64,000 nucleotides of DNA, from assembly GCA_051649305.1 (NCBI GenBank), contig JBOFGV010000004.1:1-64000 (forward strand). Reading direction: 5' to 3'. Shown one piece after another: positions 15,261-23,421 of the stretch. The position numbers were made by a program, and so were the translations under genes. How positions within the stretch are numbered: the stretch's first letter is position 1; each line of letters opens with the position of its first letter. Source of the DNA: JADCCX01 sp051649305. GTDB lineage: Bacteria > Pseudomonadota > Alphaproteobacteria > Rhizobiales > Beijerinckiaceae. The notes below the pieces were generated by a model. It was not told the origin of the DNA. It saw only the letters and a list, made by a program, of their open reading frames with translations, and made no database searches.

Positions 15261-16267
15261 CCGGCGTGCCACTGCGCGCAAGAGCGCCTGACAACAAGTT
15301 CGACAGGCAACTCGGTCTGTCTGTCAAACGCCTCTCCCCGGACCTGCGCAATCAGCTTTGTGGCGGCTGTCTGCCCTATCTGGGCTGTCGGAACATAAAC
15401 AGTTGTGAGGGAAGGGGAGAGATGCGCTGACATTTCAAGGCCATCTATACCAATGACCGAGAGGGCTTGAGGAACCATCAATCCACGGGCGTGAGCCTCT
15501 TCAATGCACCCGATAGCAAAGAGATCAATGCCGCCGATCAAGCCCGTTGGCTTTTTGCTCAATTCCATGAGTGTGGCGCAACCGGCGCGTCCTCCAGCCA
15601 GTGTCAGTGGCTGTTCAGTGACACATTGGTCGGGCAAATCCAGTCCTGCTGATTTCAGGGCCGCGCGTGCGCCTGCCAAACGCGCCTTTTGACGATCATT
15701 GAACTGTCTGTATCCTGTAATCATGCCAATGCGTCTATGCCCAAGCTGGAGCAAGTGTTGGGCCGCAAGATAACCTGCGCGCTCGTTGTCGATGACCACT
15801 GATGGGAAGTGACCATCGCTGCACCAGGTCAAAACCACTGGCAATCTGGCCATCTTCAGAAGGGCTGTTGTTTCGGGTGCCCGTTCGGCTCCCACCAGCA
15901 TCAGGCCATCAACACTGCGCCCAAGAAGAGCGCGGACCGCCTGTGTTTCGGCAGCAGGGCTTGCTTCATGTGAGGCAACAAGCAGGAGATAGCCCTCCTG
16001 CGCCAATGTGGCCTGCATTGCCTGCAGGGCGCGCGCGAAGATCGCACTGTCGAGCGTCGGTACGATAGCACCAATGGTCATAGAGCGGCCTGATGCCAGT
16101 GCGCGGGCTGCTCCGTCTGGCATGTAGCCCAATCGTCTTGCGCTGTTGCGCACTCTGGCGAGAGTATCCTCTGACAGCAGCTCCGGCTGTGCAATGGCGC
16201 GTGAGACTGTAGCCGGTGAGACCCCGGCATCCCTTGCGACATCAATCAGTTTGATTTTTTTTACCAT
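15257..16267 (-). CDS. LacI-family transcriptional regulator
   Basis: The 336-residue repressor has an N-terminal helix-turn-helix IKLIDVARDAGVSPATVSRAI with the LacI hinge helix ARRLGYMPDGAARALAS. A periplasmic-binding-protein-like sensor domain begins IGAIVPTLDSAIFA and contains VVLTWCSDGHFPSVVIDNERAGYLAAQHLL. It is divergent from a large transporter and dehydrogenase cluster. Two ATGAAA-N4-TTTCAT operators lie between the genes, one near each start, so autorepression and control of the cluster are expected. The GntR-like sensor pattern suggests a sugar acid or polyol-like inducer. Confidence 0.92.
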   Translation of the reverse strand: MVKKIKLIDVARDAGVSPATVSRAIAQPELLSEDTLARVRNSARRLGYMPDGAARALASGRSMTIGAIVPTLDSAIFARALQAMQATLAQEGYLLLVASHEASPAAETQAVRALLGRSVDGLMLVGAERAPETTALLKMARLPVVLTWCSDGHFPSVVIDNERAGYLAAQHLLQLGHRRIGMITGYRQFNDRQKARLAGARAALKSAGLDLPDQCVTEQPLTLAGGRAGCATLMELSKKPTGLIGGIDLFAIGCIEEAHARGLMVPQALSVIGIDGLEMSAHLSPSLTTVYVPTAQIGQTAATKLIAQVRGEAFDRQTELPVELVVRRSCAQWHAG

Positions 16268-16277
16268 GGGATGATTT

Positions 16278-16293
16278 ATGAAAATTCTTTCAT
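16278..16293. promoter_or_regulatory. LacI-type operator, regulator side
   Basis: ATGAAA-ATTC-TTTCAT is an inverted repeat with the same arms as the 16393-16410 site. It lies 10 bases upstream of the regulator's start codon, in position for autorepression. Confidence 0.7.
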
Positions 16294-16392
16294 TCTGAAA
16301 TGTCAGATGTTTATGGCTTCATGTCAATCTGCACGGTGTGATCATTGGATTATCAAAGTGATTGACAGCATTGCGCTCATCTGAAAGTCTGC

Positions 16393-16410
16393 AATGAAAG
16401 CGCTTTCATT
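16393..16410. promoter_or_regulatory. LacI-type operator, transporter side
   Basis: AATGAAAGCGCTTTCATT is a perfect 18-bp palindrome with the central CG usual in LacI-family sites. A TTGACA at 16362-16367 lies 25 bases before it, so the palindrome would cover the transcription start of the transporter operon. Confidence 0.85.
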
Positions 16411-16434
16411 TGATATGCGCTGGCAGGGAGAGAC

Positions 16435-17211
16435 ATGAAAGGTCGTCGCACGCTTATTGGAGTGGTGACAGTCGCAGCGCTTCTGGTGCTGTGGTTTATT
16501 GTTACCAAATTGACAGGCCTTGTCTCGCCAGCGCGCTTTCCATCACCTGCTGAATTTTGGCTTTCCCTGACGCAGGTGATGACCAAAGGTTATGCTGGCG
16601 GGCAGTTGATTACCCACGCCCTTCACAGCCTGAAACTTGTTGCCATGGGCTTTACGGTTGCGATCATCACCGGCATTCCGCTGGGGTTGTGGATGGGCTG
16701 GAACCGCAAGGTGGAAGCGGCCATCAACCCCATCTTTCTGATCATTCGTCCTATCCCGCCTCTCGCATGGATTCCACTCGCCATTCTTTGGCTTGGTTTG
16801 GGTGATGCCGCCAAGATTATGGTCATCTGGTTCTCGGCCTTTGTGCCATCGGTGATCAATGCCTTTGCTGGTGTGCGCAACATCGACAGGCCCATGATCG
16901 AAGCAGCTAAAATGCTAGGCACGCCCCGCTGGCGCATGGTGCATGAAGTGATTGCGCCTGCGGCCTCACCCATGATCTTCACCGGATTGCGGCTTTCGCT
17001 TCAGGCGGCCTGGACAACGCTTGTTGCGGCAGAGCTGGTTGGGGCGCTGGTCGGAATCGGGTTCATTCTCAACATGGCCCAGCAGGATCTTTATCCCGGC
17101 ATGATTCTCGTTGGTATGGTGACTGTCGGCATACTTGGCTGGGCGACCACCTATCTTTTGGGGCGGGTTGAAAACCGTGCTCTTGCCTGGAACGTGGCGG
17201 CGAGGGACTGA
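16435..17211 (+). CDS. Sulfonate/taurine-type ABC transporter permease
   Basis: The 258-residue permease has six predicted helices. It carries IIRPIPPLAWIPLAILWLGLGDAAKI and the coupling segment MIEAAKMLGTPRWRMVHEVIAPAA of the SsuC/TauC group. A GGGAGA ribosome site precedes the ATG. It is the first gene of the LacI-controlled operon and is followed 2 bases later by a second permease, so the pore is probably a heterodimer, whereas SsuC-type pores are usually homodimers. Confidence 0.9.
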   Translation: MKGRRTLIGVVTVAALLVLWFIVTKLTGLVSPARFPSPAEFWLSLTQVMTKGYAGGQLITHALHSLKLVAMGFTVAIITGIPLGLWMGWNRKVEAAINPIFLIIRPIPPLAWIPLAILWLGLGDAAKIMVIWFSAFVPSVINAFAGVRNIDRPMIEAAKMLGTPRWRMVHEVIAPAASPMIFTGLRLSLQAAWTTLVAAELVGALVGIGFILNMAQQDLYPGMILVGMVTVGILGWATTYLLGRVENRALAWNVAARD

Positions 17212-17213
17212 CC

Positions 17214-18002
17214 ATGAACAGCGCGCCACTTTCCCTTAAGGAACAGATACTCTGGGGTTGCCTTGGAATGGTGCTGTTCCTTGGTCTTTGGACGTTTCTG
17301 ACCGTTTCCGGCATCGTCCCGCAGCGGTTTTTGCCAACACCGCTCGATGTGCTCAACCGGTTTTTCACATTGCTGAGCACGCCGTTTGCGGGCTCGACAT
17401 TGCCACAACACCTTGCTTCCAGTTTCCAGCGTTATGCCTACGGTGTTCTGCTGGCTGCCGTTATCGGCGTGCCCCTTGGCTTGCTGATGGGCTGGTTCCG
17501 TTTGCTGGATGATATCGTCACCCCGATTTTTGATGGCTTCCGCTTTATTGCGCCGATTGCCTGGGTGCCGTTTGCAGCGCTCTGGTTTGGTACGGGCATT
17601 GGTGGTCCTGTGATGATCATCTTCGCCGGGGCATTTCCGCCGTGCCTGATCAATGCCTATCGCGGGGCGCGGTTTGTGGAGCCGCGTTTGATCGAGGCGG
17701 CCCGCATGTTGGGAACGAGCAACACGCGCACCATTCTGGAAATCCTGCTGCCAGCCGCAACGCCTTCCATTGTTGCGGGCCTGCGTGTTTCTGCTGGCCT
17801 TGGCTGGCAATCCTTGGTGGGTGCAGAGTTGATTGTTGCGGCTGCCGGCGTCGGTTTTATGATGGTGCAGGCGCAGGCAACGGTTTCCACCACAACAGTG
17901 ATGGCGGGTATGCTGGCTATTGGTATCGTCGGCATGCTGATTGATGTGCTGCTGCGGCAAGGTGAAGCCTGGTTGCGCCGCCGTCGCGGTCTGGAAGCGT
18001 AA
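17214..18002 (+). CDS. Second sulfonate/taurine-type ABC transporter permease
   Basis: The 262-residue paralogue of the preceding permease has GFRFIAPIAWVPFAALWFGTGIGG and the coupling segment LIEAARMLGTSNTRTILEILLPAA. Spacing to neighbours is tight (2 bases before, 12 bases after). The sequences are clearly diverged, so this is an old duplication rather than a recent repeat. Confidence 0.9.
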   Translation: MNSAPLSLKEQILWGCLGMVLFLGLWTFLTVSGIVPQRFLPTPLDVLNRFFTLLSTPFAGSTLPQHLASSFQRYAYGVLLAAVIGVPLGLLMGWFRLLDDIVTPIFDGFRFIAPIAWVPFAALWFGTGIGGPVMIIFAGAFPPCLINAYRGARFVEPRLIEAARMLGTSNTRTILEILLPAATPSIVAGLRVSAGLGWQSLVGAELIVAAAGVGFMMVQAQATVSTTTVMAGMLAIGIVGMLIDVLLRQGEAWLRRRRGLEA

Positions 18003-18014
18003 GAGGGACAGAAC

Positions 18015-18809
18015 ATGGGCTCAATTCGCTTTGACAAAGTCGACAAGGTTTTCGGTTCCGCCGGGGGCGTGAAGGCGCTTGATGATATCAACCTTGAGAT
18101 TGGCGACAAGGAATTCGTCGCCATCGTAGGTCCCTCCGGCTGCGGCAAGACCACATGCCTGCGCATGGTCGCGGGCTTTGAAGCGGCCAGCGCTGGTGTT
18201 GTCAGCGTGAATGGCAAGGCTGTGACAGCCCCCGGGCCAGACCGTGCCGTTGTGTTTCAGCAGTTTGCACTCTTTCCCTGGAAGACTGTACAGGAGAACA
18301 TTGATCTGGGGTTGCGCAACAAGAACCTGCCGAAAGAGCAGCGTGACGGGCTTGTGGCGGATGTTCTCAAGCTTATGAACCTTGAAACGCACAGAAACGC
18401 TTTTCCGCATCAGTTGTCAGGCGGTATGCAGCAACGCGTCGCCATTGCGCGTGCCTATGTGCTGGACCCTGAAGTGCTGCTGATGGACGAGCCGTTTGGT
18501 GCTCTTGATGCACAGACACGTGTTGTCATGCAGGAAGAACTTGTGCGTCTGGCACGCGTCAACCCGCGCACAGTGCTGTTCATTACCCATGCGGTGGAAG
18601 AGGCGGTTTATCTGGCTGACCGCGTTGCAATCATGACCCGCAGGCCTGGACGCATCAAGGAAGTGCTTGATATCCGCACCATCCGGCAAGCTGAGAACTG
18701 GGATCGTTTCAGCAAGATCGAGGATGTGATGGACCTCGAGTCCTTCGTGCATCTGCGCACTCATATCTGGAAATCCCTGCGCGAGGAGAAAGGTGCCCAT
18801 GGCGTCTGA
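18015..18809 (+). CDS. Sulfonate/taurine-type ABC transporter ATP-binding protein
   Basis: The 264-residue ATPase of the TauB/SsuB/NrtD group has Walker A GPSGCGKTT, Q-loop FQQFALFPW, signature LSGGMQQRVAIARAY, Walker B VLLMDEPFGALDA and switch THAVEEAVYLADR. It overlaps the start of the next gene by 11 bases, which implies coupling of the transporter with the aminotransferase gene. Confidence 0.92.
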   Translation: MGSIRFDKVDKVFGSAGGVKALDDINLEIGDKEFVAIVGPSGCGKTTCLRMVAGFEAASAGVVSVNGKAVTAPGPDRAVVFQQFALFPWKTVQENIDLGLRNKNLPKEQRDGLVADVLKLMNLETHRNAFPHQLSGGMQQRVAIARAYVLDPEVLLMDEPFGALDAQTRVVMQEELVRLARVNPRTVLFITHAVEEAVYLADRVAIMTRRPGRIKEVLDIRTIRQAENWDRFSKIEDVMDLESFVHLRTHIWKSLREEKGAHGV

Positions 18810-20055
18810 TCTCGCCCATCTGCCAAAGCTGACTCGCGACCTTACCGAGCCTGAACCTATTCCGGCGGCAGGCATTGCGCGCGCCAATGAGCTCATGCAG
18901 TCGGGCCGCCTGTTTCGCTACGGCGAGATGGGGGCGGACCAGCTTGATGTCTCGAATCTGGAGCAGGAATTCGCGGCTTTTGTGGGCAGAAAATTCTGCG
19001 TAGCGGTCAACTCTGGTGGCGCTGCCATCTTTCTGGCGCTCAAAGCGCTCGGAGTTTATCCGGGGGATGAGGTGCTGGTCAACGGGTTCACGCTGGCACC
19101 TGTTCCCGGTGCAATCCTCCATGCCAATGCCAAGCCTGTGATCGTCAACATCAATCAGGATTATGTCATTGATCTCAATGATCTGAGAGCGAAGGCCCGC
19201 AGCTCAAAGGCGCGCGTCCTGCTGCTGTCCCATATGCGCGGGCACATCCCCGATATGAATGCGGTGCTGTCTGTTTGTGCTGAACTCAACCTGAAGATCG
19301 TAGAAGACTGCGCGCACTCACTTTGTGCATCCTGGCGCGGCAAGACCATCGGCACATTTGGTGATGCAGCGGCTTTCAGTGCCCAAACCTACAAGCATCT
19401 CAATGCAGGCGAGGGCGGGTTTGTTGTTCTGGATGATCCTGAGATGGCCGCGCGGATTATTCTGCATTCCGGCAGCTACATGCTGCACAGTCAGCACATT
19501 AGCAGTCCCGGTGCAGACATGCTTGGAAAGTGGGCCGAGCACACTCCGAATTTCAGCATGCGGATGACGGCGCTGGCAGCCGCTATGCTGCGTCCTCAGT
19601 TGCAGGAACTGCCTCGTCGTGCTTCGCGCTGGAACGCCATTTATGCGCGCATGGCTTCAGGCCTGTCTCGTTCGCAGCACGTCAGAATGCCCGCGCGTCA
19701 TGCCAACGCATCGCCCTCCGCAACATCTGTTCAGTTCTCTATCAAGGGATTTGACACCGAAGACATGGAGCAGTTTCTGGCGTTGACCAAGGCGTCAGGC
19801 CTGCCGATCAAATGGTTCGGTGCCCGCCAGCAGATTGGCTTCACGAGCGCACCACGCCATTGGAATTACGCCGGTGCGCAAGGCGAGCTCGAAGCAACCC
19901 ATGCTGTGCTGTCCACCTTGTGTGACATTCGCACGCCGTTGGCATTGACCGATGAAGAATGTGACCTCGCTGCCGCCATCGTGCGCGAGGCAATCCAATC
20001 CGTAATCTCTGCAAAGGCAGAGATGGGTGAACCAAAACGCGCCAAGGCAAGCTGA
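18799..20055 (+). CDS. DegT/DnrJ/EryC1/StrS-family PLP aminotransferase
   Basis: The 418-residue PLP enzyme has the family's catalytic lysine at about K199 in AQTYKHLNAGEGGF. The EDCAHS motif near 169 supplies the PLP pyridine-binding Asp, and NSGGAAIFLALKALG near 71 is the phosphate-binding region. Members transaminate keto-sugars or keto-cyclitols, usually with glutamate or glutamine. ATG 18799 is preferred; a GTG six bases earlier is possible. It is embedded in a transporter operon between ATPase and binding protein, unusual for a family normally found in cell-surface sugar or antibiotic gene sets. It may act on the imported compound; this is inferred from position. Confidence 0.85.
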   Translation: MASDLAHLPKLTRDLTEPEPIPAAGIARANELMQSGRLFRYGEMGADQLDVSNLEQEFAAFVGRKFCVAVNSGGAAIFLALKALGVYPGDEVLVNGFTLAPVPGAILHANAKPVIVNINQDYVIDLNDLRAKARSSKARVLLLSHMRGHIPDMNAVLSVCAELNLKIVEDCAHSLCASWRGKTIGTFGDAAAFSAQTYKHLNAGEGGFVVLDDPEMAARIILHSGSYMLHSQHISSPGADMLGKWAEHTPNFSMRMTALAAAMLRPQLQELPRRASRWNAIYARMASGLSRSQHVRMPARHANASPSATSVQFSIKGFDTEDMEQFLALTKASGLPIKWFGARQQIGFTSAPRHWNYAGAQGELEATHAVLSTLCDIRTPLALTDEECDLAAAIVREAIQSVISAKAEMGEPKRAKAS

Positions 20056-20085
20056 GGCCGTTTAACAATGAAAAGGGAGAGAACT

Positions 20086-21141
20086 ATGAAAAAAACAATT
20101 GCAGGACTGCTGCTTGCAGCAACAATGGGCCTGGCTGCACCGACAGCGGCAACAGCGCAGACCCCAACGCCGATTGGTGTCAGCTATCAGCCATCGCTCT
20201 ATTGGGCGCTGCCGTTGCACTATGCCAACGTTAAGGGCTGGTGGAAGGATGTTGGCCTTGCGCCAAACTTCACAACCTTCCCGGCGGGTGCACCGCAGAT
20301 AGCGGCTTCCGCAGCCAAATCATGGGACGTGGGTGGAACCGGTTCGGTGCCAGCAGTGCTTGGCGCAGTGCGTTTCAACATCCTGACCATTGGCATCATG
20401 AACGATGAATCCAAGACCAATGCCATGATGGTGCGCGGTGACAAGTTTGATGCCATCAAGGCCAATCCGCAGTTGCTGAAAGGCCAGCGCCTTTTGCTGA
20501 CCACCAACTCCACTGTGGACTATGCCTCGCGCAAGTGCCTTGTGAAGATGGGCCTTGCTGCCAATGACATGCAGTTCGTCAACCTCGGACAGGCGCAAAT
20601 CATCACGGCATTGACATCCAACAACGGTGATATCGCCGGTGTCTGGGCTCCCAACACCTACACGCTCGAAGAGCGCGCCGGTGCGAAGTATCTCTGCTCG
20701 GGTGCCGATGCGGATGCCATTGTGCCAGGTGCATTGATCGTGCGCGGTGACTTCGCCAAGGAGCGTCCGGATGATGTTGTGAAGTTCCTCGCTGTCTACC
20801 TGCGCGGATGGTCATGGGCCAAGGCGAACCCCGCTGAAGCCCGCACACTGGCGCTTGATTTCTACAAGCAGGGTGGTCTTGAAGTGTCTGCCCGCGCTAT
20901 GGATCAGGAGTTTGCCCTGCGTCCAACCTTTGGTCTTGATGAGCAACTGAAGATCATGGCGCGTGGTGCCAACCCTTCCACAGTGGACGGCTGGTTTGCT
21001 GAAATTGGCAAGTTCATCACCGACGTCGGCACCATTCCTGCCAACCCTGATGCGAAGAGCTACATCACCGATGACTTCATGAAGCGCGTTGCTGCAGACG
21101 CCAAGTTGCGTGCCTTCGCAACCGAGTTCGACAAGAAGTGA
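20086..21141 (+). CDS. Sulfonate/taurine-type ABC transporter substrate-binding protein
   Basis: The 351-residue exported receptor has a signal MKKTIAGLLLAATMGLAAP cleaved after ATAQ. The mature domain begins PIGVSYQPSLYWALPLHYANVKG, of the SsuA/NMT1-like fold, with KGQRLLLTTNSTVDYASRKCL in the first lobe. ATG 20086 is chosen because AAGGGAGA lies just upstream; an ATG at 20068 precedes that site. It supplies the two-permease transporter encoded before it. The ligand is not readable from sequence; the following dehydrogenases suggest a hydroxylated sulfonate or polyol acid. Confidence 0.88.
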   Translation: MKKTIAGLLLAATMGLAAPTAATAQTPTPIGVSYQPSLYWALPLHYANVKGWWKDVGLAPNFTTFPAGAPQIAASAAKSWDVGGTGSVPAVLGAVRFNILTIGIMNDESKTNAMMVRGDKFDAIKANPQLLKGQRLLLTTNSTVDYASRKCLVKMGLAANDMQFVNLGQAQIITALTSNNGDIAGVWAPNTYTLEERAGAKYLCSGADADAIVPGALIVRGDFAKERPDDVVKFLAVYLRGWSWAKANPAEARTLALDFYKQGGLEVSARAMDQEFALRPTFGLDEQLKIMARGANPSTVDGWFAEIGKFITDVGTIPANPDAKSYITDDFMKRVAADAKLRAFATEFDKK

Positions 21142-21152
21142 TGCAATGCTCG

Positions 21153-21270
21153 CTTCTCCCTTGGGAGAAGCTGTCATGCACAGCATGACTGATGAGGGAG
21201 AACTGCAAACGCATGTGGTTCTCCCTCAACCGACCGGCTCCGCATATCACCTTCTCCCAGTCGGAGAAGG
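21153..21270. repeat. Cluster of three intergenic hairpins
   Basis: Three perfect inverted repeats follow one another: CTTCTCCC/GGGAGAAG (21153-21170), TGAGGGAGAAC/GTTCTCCCTCA (21193-21228) and CCTTCTCC/GGAGAAGG (21250-21270). All share the CTTCTCC core, so the first and last arms can also pair. This is a composite palindromic element between the binding-protein gene and the dehydrogenase genes. It may lower expression of the downstream half or stabilise the upstream mRNA. Confidence 0.8.
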
Positions 21271-21317
21271 AATGTGCTCGCTCGCCTTATTAAATACTTG
21301 AACGACAGGAAAACGCC

Positions 21318-22631
21318 ATGGCCATCACCCACCTCAAGACCGCCTCGAAAACGCCTGAAACAGAAACCGATACCGCCCGCAAGGTTGTGACGGAAATGCT
21401 GGCAGCGATTGAAGCCGGTGGTGAGCAGGCGGTGCGTGATTACGCCCTCAAGCTTGACAAGTGGGATGGAGCCATCGTGCTCGACAAAGCGGCGATTGCC
21501 GAGCGGACACGCGATATTCCTCAGGCTATCAAGGATGATATCAATCTGGCAGCCGCGCAGGTGCGCAAGTTCGCCGAAGCGCAGCGGGATTCCACGCGCG
21601 ACTTTTCCATCGAGATTTCACCTGGCCTGCATCTGGGTCAAAAAATGGTGCCGATCAACACGGCTGGTTGCTACGTACCAACTGGGCGATATGCGCATAT
21701 CGCATCCGCCTATATGTCAGTGGCCACGGCCAAAGCGGCTGGTGTGAAAACGGTTGTTGCCTGCTCGGCGCCCTTCAAAGGGCAGGGCATTCACCCGCAT
21801 GTGCTTTATGCCATGACAGTCGCAGGCGCTGACATCGTGATGTGTCTTGGCGGTGTGCAGGCCATCGCTGCCATGACCTATGGCCTTTTCACAGGAAAGC
21901 CTGCCGACATTATTGTTGGTCCGGGCAACAAGTTTGTGGCTGAAGCCAAGCGCATGCTGTTTGGCAAGGTTGGCATTGATGTCTTTGCCGGACCATCCGA
22001 AGTGGCGGTTCTCGCTGATGACAGTGCTGATCCCTTTATCGTGGCAACTGATCTCGTGGGGCAAGCTGAACATGGCCATGAAAGCCCTGCCTGGCTGATC
22101 ACATCGTCGCGCCGTATCGCTGATGAGGTTGCCAGGCTTATGCCAGAGTTGATCGCAAAACTGCCGCCAACCGCTCGTGATGCTGCAGGTGCTGCATGGC
22201 GCGATTACGGCGAGATCGTGCTTTGCGACACACGCGAGGAAATGGTGCGTATCTCCGATGAATACGCCTGCGAGCATCTCGAGGTGCATTGTGATGATCT
22301 CGACTGGTGGCACACCAATCTCACCAACTACGGCTCGCTGTTTCTGGGAGAGGAAACCAACGTGGCTTTTGGTGACAAGGTGTCTGGCCCCAACCACATT
22401 CTGCCGACCAAGTTCGCAGCCCGCTATTCCGCCGGTCTGTCCGTGCACAAGTTCCTCAAACCACTGACATGGCAGCGGATGAACCGGGATGCCTGCAAGG
22501 CTTTGGCACCTGTCTCTGCGCGCATCTCGCGCCTTGAGGGCATGGAGGCGCACGCCCGCACCAGCGATGCCCGCATGGCGAAATATGCACCGGGAACAAA
22601 TATTGATCTCGGCAAGCCAGTGGAGCTCTGA
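21318..22631 (+). CDS. HisD-like dehydrogenase, probable sulfopropanediol 3-dehydrogenase (HpsN-type)
   Basis: The 437-residue member of the histidinol dehydrogenase family retains the zinc ligands (Q249, H252, D353, H412), the GPGN and FAGPSEVAV motifs and the catalytic pair E319-H320 in EHLEV. It differs from true HisD at the substrate site: GDKVSGPNHILPT instead of GDYASGTNHxLPT, and INTAGCYVPTGRYAHIASAYMS in the GxYxPGG region. These features fit the paralogue group that includes HpsN, which oxidises 2,3-dihydroxypropane-1-sulfonate (DHPS) to sulfolactate with NAD+. Linked sulfonate-type transporter and SDRs agree. Biosynthetic HisD is less likely because no his genes are near. Substrate is inferred. 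Confidence 0.8.
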   Translation: MAITHLKTASKTPETETDTARKVVTEMLAAIEAGGEQAVRDYALKLDKWDGAIVLDKAAIAERTRDIPQAIKDDINLAAAQVRKFAEAQRDSTRDFSIEISPGLHLGQKMVPINTAGCYVPTGRYAHIASAYMSVATAKAAGVKTVVACSAPFKGQGIHPHVLYAMTVAGADIVMCLGGVQAIAAMTYGLFTGKPADIIVGPGNKFVAEAKRMLFGKVGIDVFAGPSEVAVLADDSADPFIVATDLVGQAEHGHESPAWLITSSRRIADEVARLMPELIAKLPPTARDAAGAAWRDYGEIVLCDTREEMVRISDEYACEHLEVHCDDLDWWHTNLTNYGSLFLGEETNVAFGDKVSGPNHILPTKFAARYSAGLSVHKFLKPLTWQRMNRDACKALAPVSARISRLEGMEAHARTSDARMAKYAPGTNIDLGKPVEL

Positions 22632-23404
22632 TGGCTTTCCGGCTTTCCGGCCTGTTTGATCTCACAGGCCGCACGGCGCTGGTTACCGGCGGCAACAGCG
22701 GTATTGGTCTGGCGATGGCAAAGGCGATGGGTTTGGCCGGGGCCAGTGTTGTACTGGTTGCAAGGCGTCAGTCTGAACTCGATCAGGCTGTCGTGGTCCT
22801 TGAGAAAGAGGGCATAAAAGCCAGCGCCATTGTCGCTGATTTGGCTGTCGCTGATGACCTCAGGGCTTTGCAGGCTTCTTGCAGCAGGCAAGGACTCACC
22901 ATCGATATTCTCATCAATGCTGCTGGCATTAACCTGCGCCAGCCATTCAACGATGTAACAGCAGAAGCCTTTGATCTGCACATGGCGTTGCATCTGCGCG
23001 CGCCTTTTCTTCTGACACAAGCCTTTGCTCCAGAGATGGCGAAGCGCGGCTATGGCCGTATCATCAACATCGCATCGCTCCAGAGCTACCGTGCGTTTCC
23101 CAATTCTGCGCCCTATGGCGCCGCGAAAGGTGGCGTGGTGCAGTTGACGCGCGCTATTGCTGAGGAGTGGTCAGGCAAAGGTATCACCTGCAATGCCATT
23201 GCACCAGGTTTCTTCCCGACGCCGCTGACAGCCGCTGTTTTCAACGATGCAGAACGCGCGGCCCGCAATGCAGCGCAAACCGCAATTGGCCGCAATGGCG
23301 ATCTGGATGATCTCAGCGGTGCAACGGTTTTTCTGGCATCACAGGCATCGGCCTACATCACAGGGCAAACCCTGGCTGTCGATGGCGGCTTTACCGCGAA
23401 GTAG
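22631..23404 (+). CDS. SDR-family oxidoreductase
   Basis: The 257-residue short-chain dehydrogenase has the cofactor motif TGGNSGIG, NAAGI and a catalytic Ser-Tyr-Lys with YGAAK. The C-terminus GQTLAVDGGFTAK is typical of gluconate 5-dehydrogenase-like and 2-deoxygluconate dehydrogenase-like enzymes. Its ATG overlaps the preceding stop (TGATG), so it is coupled to the HisD-like gene. In the DHPS pathway of Cupriavidus, accessory 2-dehydrogenases interconvert the enantiomers; this gene could serve that role, or a sugar-acid role. Confidence 0.85.
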   Translation: MAFRLSGLFDLTGRTALVTGGNSGIGLAMAKAMGLAGASVVLVARRQSELDQAVVVLEKEGIKASAIVADLAVADDLRALQASCSRQGLTIDILINAAGINLRQPFNDVTAEAFDLHMALHLRAPFLLTQAFAPEMAKRGYGRIINIASLQSYRAFPNSAPYGAAKGGVVQLTRAIAEEWSGKGITCNAIAPGFFPTPLTAAVFNDAERAARNAAQTAIGRNGDLDDLSGATVFLASQASAYITGQTLAVDGGFTAK

Positions 23405-23421
23405 ATGCAACGGGACATGAC

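Noticed and set aside
14331..15281. A 316-codon open frame on the minus strand
   Set aside because: Antisense to the glutathione S-transferase gene; no recognisable protein.
21318..22631. Naming the HisD-like gene as biosynthetic hisD
   Set aside because: The substrate-site region differs from histidinol dehydrogenases and no histidine genes are adjacent, whereas sulfonate-type transport and dehydrogenase genes are.
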